DNA from: an uncultured bacterium
GTDB taxonomy: Bacteria; Bacteroidota; Bacteroidia; Bacteroidales; JACABE01
Direction: 5' to 3'
Assembly (NCBI GenBank): GCA_903911455.1
Contig: CAIWDQ010000270.1
Location: 1-13,158, forward strand
Length of the DNA: 13,158 nt
Part shown: positions 7,010 to 13,158 of the stretch, piece by piece
Numbering within the stretch: position 1 is the stretch's first letter
Layout: every line of letters starts with the position of its first letter
Notes under the pieces: model-generated
Told to the model about the DNA's origin: nothing
Database searches by the model: none
Seen by the model: only the letters and a program-made list of their open reading frames with translations
Position numbers and translations under genes: made by a program

Positions 7010-10000
7010 ATGGATAATTTAATTGACAAAGTTTTTACGAAAAACAACTGGAGAAAATTTGAAATCCTAACTGGGATTTTATTTGAGTTAGATTTTGGGT
7101 TAAAAAGAGATGAAATCATTATTACACCAATGACAAAAGACGGTGGGAAAGATGTAAAAATTGAAAAACAAAATTATTCACAAGTATTAAGTTTTCCAAA
7201 AATTGAAATATGGATTGAAACAAAGTTAAGAGGTGGTAATAGAGCAGTTGATATTGGAGATATATCAGGTAGTGTCATTATTGCATCTAACTCAAATATC
7301 AGATCTATATACTTTGTTACAAATTGCTTTTTTACTCCCCAAACGATAAACGAACTTTTACTTTTCGCAGAAAAATCAGGCTTACAAATAACATTAGTTA
7401 ATGGATATCATTATAGGAATTTATTAAATACACATTATGATAAAATAATTCATCAACTAAGTGAAGAAAAAATTGAGAATGGAAATATCGCTGATTTTAC
7501 GAATTTTATAAATACATTATTTGATAGCTTACCTATTGATTCTGATTCCATTCAAGAACTTAGTAATTTAAACGTTAAAGAAGGGAAAATTATTCCAAAA
7601 ACAAAATATTTTAATACAATTAAAGAAGAATTTAAAATTGAATTAAGAAAAATTGATACTTCTTCTTTAGTAATATCAGATAAAAATCTTTTATTAAACT
7701 CAATCAAGTTAATTCCTTTTATTGAAGATGAGGAAATTGAGAATAATATTGCTTTTCAACTAATTGGAAAGAACAGAAATGAATTATTAGAAGAACTACT
7801 TTGTTCAGTGTTCAGAAATGAAATAATTATTTTAAAAGGAGATTCAGGTCAAGGAAAAAGTTTTTTTGCAAAACATGTTGTTAGAAGATTATATAAAAGT
7901 GGATATACAGTACTTTTTACAAATTCTTTCGAAAACAATATATTATCATTTACAAAAGAAGTAATTGTTGAGTTAATTGGGTTAGATTATTTCAGATTTT
8001 TAGAAGAAAACGAAACTATCATTACTTATCTATCCGAATATTTTAAATTAGACAGATTAATTAGCTCTAAAATATTGGAATTAATGAGAAAAGACAAATT
8101 TGAGGAATCTATTCCTGTTGAAGTTTGTTTAGAAGTTTTAGTAAAGTTAATGGATGATCAAAATATTAGGAAGAAGATTGTTTTAATTATTGATAATCTA
8201 CAAAAATCATCAAATGATCTTTTTGCTTTTCTTAAAAATTTATTTTTAAGATTGAATAAAAATTCAATCCCTGTTTTAGCTTTGTCAACTTATAGAACAG
8301 AAGATCAAGTTTCGATTCCAGAGAATTCATGGTTACAATACCTTGATACGATTATTAGAAGCAATAAATTTAGTTCATTCAAAATTGATCCATTAGATAC
8401 CGAAGATGTAAATGAGTATATTAAAGCATTGATTCCTGGTGCTATGCCTAATTTAATATCTTTTATTGCATCAAACACCTTAAAGATACCTTTTTACATT
8501 AGGTTATATATAGATTTTTTAAAAGACAAAAATGTTATTCGTTCAATAGATAATAACTACTGGTGGTTAGATGACAGTTCGATATTAATTGATAGTGTTA
8601 ATTTAAGAAGTAATAATATTGATGTTTTAATTACTAATACACTTGAAAGAAAATTAACAAATACATTAAGCAGACAAATTGGAATAATTCTATTTTTTTA
8701 TAACAATTCCATTATTCACAATGAACTTGAATCTATTTTTAAAAATATTGACCCATACAAACTTATAGAATTTGAAATTTTCCATTCTACTCTAAAAGAA
8801 GAAAAACTTATACTTAGTTTTAGTCATGATTTATATTTTTATAATCTTAAATATGCTGTATCAAATGAAGAATTAAACATTTTTGCATCAGAATTATTAC
8901 TTCATAGTCGCCAGCATATTCATAGGGCAGATGTACTCGGCAAACTATATGAGTATGCAGGTAAATATATTCAATCACAAATTGAATACAGAAAATTTGC
9001 ACAAGATCAATATAATATTAATCCTTTAAGGTCACTTAATTATTTTGAAAAATCTCTTGATTTAGTAATGAAATCATCAGGTGCACTAATATTATTTAAA
9101 GAATCAAATTCAGAAATTCTTGATTTGATTTTTCAGATACTAACTCTGTATGAAAAGTATAACTTTTTATCTAATAGAAAAGCCCCGGTACTATTCGATT
9201 TATTACAAAAACATGAAGATTTTAATCAATTAAATGTAGAGAAAAAGCTTTTGTATTATTATTTTCTTGGGATGAAATATACAAATGAAGAAAATTTTAA
9301 AAAAGCTAAAGAATATTTTCAAAAGGGATATGATTTAATAAATCTTTCAAATAATATTCCTTTAAACATTTTAGATAAAATATTGGTAGCATACGGTATT
9401 AATTTAAAACATTTAGGAGAAAAAGACGAGTCATTATTTTTTTTCAAACAAGCTGTTAAAAAATGGAATAGCACTCCAATACAATTAGGTAAATATTCAA
9501 ATATTGCAGCTTATTACCTTACTACAAATCCTCAAATTTCACTAGAGAATTATTTGAAAATGTTTACAGAATTCAAACAAGATGAAAATATTCATTTACT
9601 AATTGATATTGCTATGGCTAATTTTTATTTAGGAAATTTTGAGCTTTCAATTAATCAATTAGATAATGCAATTCCTTTATCTAAAAAAAGAATTAATATT
9701 GTTGAAGAATCGAGGGCTGAAAATATTCTTGGAGTAATTCATTGGCTTCAAGGGAATTCTAAAATTGCGGAATCATATTTAGATATTGCGTTATCAAATG
9801 GAGAATTAGCTAATAATCATAGATGGATTTGGAGAATAAGAACTAACCTTGCTCAAGTTGCTTTTCTTAATAAAAATGAAGAAAAAGCTTATAATATTTC
9901 TTGGGCAGTAATAGAGCATTTTTTAAAAACAAAAGATACTTTAGTAATTGAAGCTATAAATAAAAATATTCTTTCACGAAGATTTGCCGCATTAAAGGCT

Positions 10001-10174
10001 GTTTCATACATATTTTATCTTTTAAATAAAAAAGATGATCTAAAAAAAACTGAAGAAATGTTTTCTTTTAATGAATTCTCAATATTTCTAAAAGAAATGT
10101 ATTTACATAAATCTATATCCTTTGACTCAAAAGATTCTAATAATTTTAAAGTGGGATATTGTATTCTTGGATAA
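7010..10174 (+). CDS. Mrr-like nuclease / STAND NTPase / TPR-like repeat protein, candidate antiphage defence
   Basis: This 1054-residue protein has three parts. Residues about 8-140 look like an Mrr/PD-(D/E)XK nuclease domain: E18 in the first helix, DGGKD at 44-48 (likely metal ligand D48), a strand with E70-T-K72 and a closing strand-helix pair. Residues about 250-510 form a P-loop NTPase: Walker A GDSGQGKS (277-284), Walker B VLIIDNL (391-397, D395) and a sensor-like LSTYRTED (425-432). A probable winged-helix linker follows. Residues about 640-1000 are helical and TPR-like, for example NFKKAKEYFQKGYDLI (762-777) and LGNFELSINQLDNAI (874-888). Effector, STAND switch and repeat sensor is the order seen in Avs-type antiphage proteins. 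Expected behaviour is ligand sensing by the repeats, NTP-driven assembly and DNA cleavage. That function is inferred. It follows the recombinase by 42 bases and overlaps the opposing glycosyltransferase by 29 bases. It is shorter than most Avs proteins, and the nuclease E-x-K differs from the Q-x-K common in Mrr. Confidence 0.8.
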   Translation: MDNLIDKVFTKNNWRKFEILTGILFELDFGLKRDEIIITPMTKDGGKDVKIEKQNYSQVLSFPKIEIWIETKLRGGNRAVDIGDISGSVIIASNSNIRSIYFVTNCFFTPQTINELLLFAEKSGLQITLVNGYHYRNLLNTHYDKIIHQLSEEKIENGNIADFTNFINTLFDSLPIDSDSIQELSNLNVKEGKIIPKTKYFNTIKEEFKIELRKIDTSSLVISDKNLLLNSIKLIPFIEDEEIENNIAFQLIGKNRNELLEELLCSVFRNEIIILKGDSGQGKSFFAKHVVRRLYKSGYTVLFTNSFENNILSFTKEVIVELIGLDYFRFLEENETIITYLSEYFKLDRLISSKILELMRKDKFEESIPVEVCLEVLVKLMDDQNIRKKIVLIIDNLQKSSNDLFAFLKNLFLRLNKNSIPVLALSTYRTEDQVSIPENSWLQYLDTIIRSNKFSSFKIDPLDTEDVNEYIKALIPGAMPNLISFIASNTLKIPFYIRLYIDFLKDKNVIRSIDNNYWWLDDSSILIDSVNLRSNNIDVLITNTLERKLTNTLSRQIGIILFFYNNSIIHNELESIFKNIDPYKLIEFEIFHSTLKEEKLILSFSHDLYFYNLKYAVSNEELNIFASELLLHSRQHIHRADVLGKLYEYAGKYIQSQIEYRKFAQDQYNINPLRSLNYFEKSLDLVMKSSGALILFKESNSEILDLIFQILTLYEKYNFLSNRKAPVLFDLLQKHEDFNQLNVEKKLLYYYFLGMKYTNEENFKKAKEYFQKGYDLINLSNNIPLNILDKILVAYGINLKHLGEKDESLFFFKQAVKKWNSTPIQLGKYSNIAAYYLTTNPQISLENYLKMFTEFKQDENIHLLIDIAMANFYLGNFELSINQLDNAIPLSKKRINIVEESRAENILGVIHWLQGNSKIAESYLDIALSNGELANNHRWIWRIRTNLAQVAFLNKNEEKAYNISWAVIEHFLKTKDTLVIEAINKNILSRRFAALKAVSYIFYLLNKKDDLKKTEEMFSFNEFSIFLKEMYLHKSISFDSKDSNNFKVGYCILG

Positions 10175-10754
10175 ATGAATTATAAATATCCCAATGACTT
10201 TTATGAAAATGACGCATAGTATATTTATTTTGAATAGTTTTGTTTGCAGCTTCACCTATTTGATTGCACAATTCTGGGTTTTTAAGTAAAGTATAGATAA
10301 GATTTACCCATTGGTCTAAAGATTCATAATTTTCAATTATAAATCCATTAATTCCATTTTGTATAGTTTCTCTTGCAAATCCATGAGGTGTAGCAATAAC
10401 AACTAATTTTGAGGCCATTGCTTCCAGTATAGTTCTCCCTCCTGGCTCATATTTAGAAGTAAAACAAAACATTGAACATTTACATAAAATATAAGGTAAA
10501 AAATTATTTGGAACTTGCCCCCACCAAAATAAAAGATTTCTTATCTCCAAGTATTCAATTATTTTGTGTAAAGATTCCAATTCTCTGAATTTTTGAATCT
10601 CAATATAATTTCCTCCAATTATCCATAATGGAACAATGGATTCAGGATATTCATTATAAATTTTATAAACAGCTTTAATTGTTATTTCAAATCCTTTCGA
10701 TTCTGTTAATCTCCCAAAATAAACAATTGGTTTTTTTATGTTTTCAAAATTCAT
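10146..10754 (-). CDS. GT4-type glycosyltransferase, C-terminal (nucleotide-sugar binding) half
   Basis: This 202-residue frame encodes the C-terminal Rossmann half of a GT-B glycosyltransferase. It shows the GT4 signatures FGRLTESKG (13-21, with R15 and K20 expected to contact the donor phosphates), E103-P-G-G (YEPGG), the E-x7-E pair E103/E111 (TILEAMAS) and ARETIQNGINGFI (127-139). Such enzymes move a sugar from a nucleotide donor to a lipid, glycan or small acceptor. Here the acceptor is unknown. It has no N-terminal acceptor-binding half of its own, which lies in the next frame upstream. Its ATG overlaps the end of that frame by 11 bases, and joining the two after removal of one T gives a normal protein of about 420 residues. 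The 3' end overlaps the opposing nuclease-STAND gene by 29 bases. Either two coupled subunits, a frameshift (real or programmed) or a sequencing error would explain the split. Confidence 0.8.
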   Translation of the reverse strand: MNFENIKKPIVYFGRLTESKGFEITIKAVYKIYNEYPESIVPLWIIGGNYIEIQKFRELESLHKIIEYLEIRNLLFWWGQVPNNFLPYILCKCSMFCFTSKYEPGGRTILEAMASKLVVIATPHGFARETIQNGINGFIIENYESLDQWVNLIYTLLKNPELCNQIGEAANKTIQNKYTMRHFHKSHWDIYNSFIQEYNIPL

Positions 10755-11412
10755 AGTCTGTGAATTTTTTTATATCTAAACTCCTTCTTGAAATCAAAGT
10801 TCCCTTTTCATTGTATAAGTGTTCTATGAATATAGTATCAACACCTCTCCCAATTACTTTTACTTTTTCAGGAGGGACATTGTAATATTCAATTAAATCT
10901 TGTTTTTCTTGTTCAGAAACAGAAATTATAACTTTTGCTTTTGAGAAGATTTTATTTTCAATATCAATTCTATATTTAGAAACTTCATATCCTGCTTCCT
11001 TTTTTCTAGCGCCTAATGAAATGACAGTATGAATAAGCGGAACATCAAAAAATTCAGAGAAAAATACTCCTGCCCTGCCTGAATGCCAATAAATAGAATG
11101 GACTAGATCTGGCACAAAATCGTATAATTTTAATTCGTTGTATATATGATGTTTAATGTCAGATTCTCTTTTGTCTAAATTATTTTTATCCCAATTAGTT
11201 GCAGGCCCAATGTTTATTCTTTTTATTAGTACATTTCCATATTGAAAATTATTCAATCCATTGGAAGCTTTTCTTGTTATAACCAAAGAATCTACTTGTT
11301 TATATACAAGAAGATTTATAATTTCATTTACATACATATGTGTACCACCACCTTCTTCTGCTCCTGGATTAATAGTAGGGTCTGCATGTAATGTGATTAT
11401 TAATAATTTCAT
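10744..11412 (-). CDS. GT4-type glycosyltransferase, N-terminal (acceptor binding) half
   Basis: This 222-residue frame encodes the N-terminal Rossmann half of a GT-B, GT4-type glycosyltransferase. It starts with strand MKLLIITLHAD and the glycine loop EEGGGTHMYVNE (19-30), which resembles sucrose-synthase/sucrose-phosphate-synthase relatives. It continues with DLVHSIYWHSGRAG (102-115), PLIHTVISLGARKKEAG (125-141) and the late motif ISVSEQEKQDLI, ending with KVKVIGRGVDT (183-193). It stops just where the inter-domain linker should pass to the C-terminal half encoded by the overlapping downstream frame. The bases GAATTTTGAAAAC at the junction (complement of 10741-10753) hold the stop in this frame. 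Reading three instead of four T would continue as DYEFENIKKPIVYFGR. A good promoter match lies about 100 bases upstream (11512-11542), and the right copy of the inverted repeat sits between. Confidence 0.8.
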   Translation of the reverse strand: MKLLIITLHADPTINPGAEEGGGTHMYVNEIINLLVYKQVDSLVITRKASNGLNNFQYGNVLIKRINIGPATNWDKNNLDKRESDIKHHIYNELKLYDFVPDLVHSIYWHSGRAGVFFSEFFDVPLIHTVISLGARKKEAGYEVSKYRIDIENKIFSKAKVIISVSEQEKQDLIEYYNVPPEKVKVIGRGVDTIFIEHLYNEKGTLISRRSLDIKKFTDYEF

Positions 11413-11485
11413 ACTTGGTTGTTTAATAATTGAAATAATGATTTTGAATTAATATTATGACCATATAGTAAAAATTTATACATTG

Positions 11486-11509
11486 ATAATTATTAGTTAT
11501 CATTTATTA
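11486..11509 (-). repeat. Right copy of the 24-base inverted repeat
   Basis: The minus strand here reads TAATAAA, a variable base (T here), then GATAACTAATAATTAT. This matches the copy at 6975-6998 at 23 of 24 positions in opposite orientation. The left-hand arm seen at the first copy is only partly conserved here (about 6 of 11 bases). The 16-base part is also a weak 17-base palindrome (GATAACTA against TAATTATC). The copy starts two bases inside the -7 element at 11512-11519 and so covers the likely transcription start of the glycosyltransferase. Confidence 0.8.
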
Positions 11510-11511
11510 GG

Positions 11512-11542
11512 CAAAATTACTTAATATTTACATACTTCCAAA
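11512..11542 (-). promoter_or_regulatory. Bacteroidota-type promoter reading toward the glycosyltransferase
   Basis: The minus strand carries TTTG (11539-11542), a 19-base spacer and TAATTTTG (11512-11519). This is a full match to the known Bacteroidota housekeeping consensus (TTTG, 19-21 bases, TAnnTTTG). Transcription should begin near 11505-11508, giving a leader of about 95 bases before the start codon at 11412. The promoter lies just outside the inverted-repeat pair, so its position would stay fixed if the enclosed segment inverted. Confidence 0.6.
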
Positions 11543-11584
11543 TTGTTTTTATATATGCTAGAATAATATGTAATATATTCACTT

Positions 11585-12751
11585 ATGGACTTTTCAAATA
11601 AAACAATAAATTTACTTGCTCTACATTCAGGTATTCAACGTTTTAGTGGTAATATTTTTAACACATTTAGTGCAGTATACTTTTTAAGTATTGGTATTTC
11701 ATTTCCTATTATTGCTATGACTTGGGCTGGAGATTGTATCTTACGAGGAATTTTAAGACCACTTTCTCTATTATTATCAGAAAAAATTGGATTAAAACGA
11801 GCATTGATTTTCGGTGTTTTTGTCGGTAGTGGGATTTTTCTTGTTATTTCCAAAGTAAACGGAGTAAATAGCTGGCTATACTTTTACATATTTTATCTTG
11901 CTATTTGTGACATAACTTATTGGCTACCATTTCACTCATACTATGCAATTGCTGGTGATAATAGTAGTCGTGGGAAACAAGTAGCAACAATGATAGGATT
12001 CATTACCATATTACAAATGACTGCACCACTTATCGGAGGTATATTAATTACTAAACTTGGATTTTTATCTTTATATATTGCGGCTATGATTATAATGCTT
12101 TTGTCTATATTCCCTCTTTTCTTTGCTCGCGATATAAAGCCTGGTAAACCAATACATTTCAAGAATGCCATAAAAACTATTGATAAAAGAGGAATGGTAT
12201 TACAAGCTGGTGCTGGGATTTTGTCCATACATTCATTTGTATGGACTATTGTCCTTTATTATCTTGTTAGAAATTATGTTACTTTTGGTGGTCTTGTAAC
12301 TTTTGAATTATTTATCACAGTGGCACTTGCTATTTTATTAGGTTATTTGATAGATAAAGGGAATGGTAAACGTATTATTTCTATTGGTTTAATAATAACT
12401 GGTATTGTAATAATATCTCGAGCATTTTTTATTACAACTATGCCATCAATAATTATTATAGATATTATTCTTGCTTTTGGGACTATGTTTTATAGTAGTT
12501 CTTTTGAAGTTGGGCTTTACAATATAGCAAAACAATCAGAAAATACTTTGTGGTTTAATTTTTTTGGGGAGCTTGGTTGGGATATTGGAGCTGGGTTATC
12601 ATTTGTTTTAGTTGCAGGATTCTTTACTCTCGGGGTTCCTTTGCGATATTTAATAGTCTTTTCATTACCAGGATTATTTGCTGTTTATTATGTGTTAAAT
12701 CAATTTTACTTAACAAATCAAGTAGGTAAAAAAGAAAACTATCTTAAATAA
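11585..12751 (+). CDS. Major facilitator superfamily transporter
   Basis: This 388-residue protein is a 12-helix inner-membrane transporter by hydropathy. Helices lie near 18-38, 42-60, 72-90, 97-117, 133-153, 158-180, 210-228, 236-256, 262-280, 287-307, 332-348 and 352-372. An MFS motif-A-like loop, GYLIDKGNGKR, lies between helices 8 and 9 (253-263). A degenerate version, SEKIGLKR, lies between helices 2 and 3 (65-72). Length and layout are normal for the family. The substrate cannot be told from the sequence: it could be a sugar, a drug-like compound or a metabolite. It is divergent from the glycosyltransferase across 172 bases and lies outside the inverted-repeat pair. I found no clear plus-strand promoter match upstream. 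The start chosen is the first ATG, which keeps a short cytoplasmic N-terminus before helix 1. Confidence 0.82.
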   Translation: MDFSNKTINLLALHSGIQRFSGNIFNTFSAVYFLSIGISFPIIAMTWAGDCILRGILRPLSLLLSEKIGLKRALIFGVFVGSGIFLVISKVNGVNSWLYFYIFYLAICDITYWLPFHSYYAIAGDNSSRGKQVATMIGFITILQMTAPLIGGILITKLGFLSLYIAAMIIMLLSIFPLFFARDIKPGKPIHFKNAIKTIDKRGMVLQAGAGILSIHSFVWTIVLYYLVRNYVTFGGLVTFELFITVALAILLGYLIDKGNGKRIISIGLIITGIVIISRAFFITTMPSIIIIDIILAFGTMFYSSSFEVGLYNIAKQSENTLWFNFFGELGWDIGAGLSFVLVAGFFTLGVPLRYLIVFSLPGLFAVYYVLNQFYLTNQVGKKENYLK

Positions 12752-12845
12752 TTTTTTAATCTAAATATTCCTTAAAAAGGACTACAATATTATTTAATTT
12801 ATAGACTTGATTAATAAGCTTAAATTCGTTACATTATACAGTATA

Positions 12846-13158
12846 TTACATCAATTTAGGGAAAGCCCCAAGTTCAATTAAAGCTCGTTTAAAATTAATG
12901 ACCACAAACTTGATTTGTCTGTTTAACAAATCTTCTTTCCCGTAAAATGAAGATTTAATTAGAGAATTATTTTTTAATTCCAAACTTATATCCTGTGTTT
13001 TCTCATTTTTTCCGCACCTTATTCTGATTTTATACTGCGTGTCCATTTGTTTGTTATTTTTAAAAGCAAGTTTTGAGTTACTGAATTTCTGAATATATAA
13101 ATTATCGTAAGAGGTTTCTTTTGCAATCACATCATCTCTAAAAATATGTAGGACATCT
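12846..13158 (-). CDS. C-terminal part of an unrecognised protein, open to the window edge
   Basis: The minus-strand frame ending at 12846 stays open to the last full codon of the window (13157). It encodes about 104 residues that continue upstream beyond the window. A GTG at 13128-13130 could be read as a start, but residues before it (DVLHIFRDD) read on without a stop, so I take this as the C-terminal end of a longer protein. The visible part is basic, with KIRIRCGKNEK and IKFVVINFKRALIELGAF near the end. It has no signal peptide, membrane segment or motif I recognise. It faces the MFS gene tail to tail across 94 bases. The product is hypothetical. Confidence 0.5.
   Translation of the reverse strand, partial: DVLHIFRDDVIAKETSYDNLYIQKFSNSKLAFKNNKQMDTQYKIRIRCGKNEKTQDISLELKNNSLIKSSFYGKEDLLNRQIKFVVINFKRALIELGAFPKLM

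Noticed and set aside
6975..11509. attL/attR sites of an integrated element
   Set aside because: The two copies are in inverted, not direct, orientation, so recombination between them would invert rather than excise the segment.
12770..12780. Terminator after the MFS gene (CCTT-AAA-AAGG)
   Set aside because: The stem has only four pairs and a three-base loop with no T run following, so it is too weak to call.
1..13158. CRISPR array, tRNA, rRNA or insertion-sequence transposase
   Set aside because: No regularly spaced repeats, no tRNA cloverleaf, no rRNA-like sequence and no transposase motif were seen in reading both strands.

Overview
The window looks like a chromosomal stretch of a low-GC member of the Bacteroidota. 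Three things point there: two secreted proteins that end in type IX secretion (T9SS) sorting domains, a family C10 (streptopain-like) peptidase carrying BACON domains, and promoter-like sites of the Bacteroidota type (TTTG, about 19 bases, TAnnTTTG). No tRNA, rRNA, CRISPR array or insertion-sequence transposase was seen.

Left part (1-5454). After a non-coding edge with a clear minus-strand terminator (265-297) lies a tight minus-strand cluster with gaps of 24 and 16 bases. In transcription order it holds an HpaA-like lipoprotein, a large PKD/Ig-like cell-surface protein and a C10 cysteine peptidase. The last two should leave the cell through T9SS.

Middle gap (5455-6022). This 568-base region without genes holds a 169-base nested imperfect inverted repeat (5581-5749). 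It can fold into one long interrupted hairpin, with a minus-strand promoter-like site just upstream (5799-5806). It may be a small RNA or the leader of the T9SS cluster. Two smaller dyads lie between it and the next gene.

Right-centre part (6023-11542) is the most unusual. A XerC/D-type tyrosine recombinase is followed after 42 bases by a 1054-residue protein with an Mrr/PD-(D/E)XK-like nuclease domain, a STAND-type P-loop NTPase and TPR-like helical repeats. This is the layout of NLR-like antiphage proteins. It runs tail to tail, with a 29-base overlap, into a GT4 glycosyltransferase that a one-base frame change splits into two overlapping reading frames. A 24-base sequence right after the recombinase gene (6975-6998) recurs in inverted orientation with one mismatch at 11486-11509, just upstream of the glycosyltransferase. 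The left copy overlaps a recombinase-site-like structure (10-base arms, 8-base centre). The right copy directly abuts a strong promoter match that lies outside the repeat pair. My main inference is that the 4.5-kb segment carrying the nuclease-STAND gene and the glycosyltransferase may be an invertible (phase-variable) unit switched by the adjacent recombinase. A shared operator or leader element is the chief alternative.

Right edge (11585-13158). A 12-helix MFS transporter is divergent from the glycosyltransferase. A minus-strand reading frame then stays open to the window end, so it is the C-terminal part of a larger unrecognised protein.
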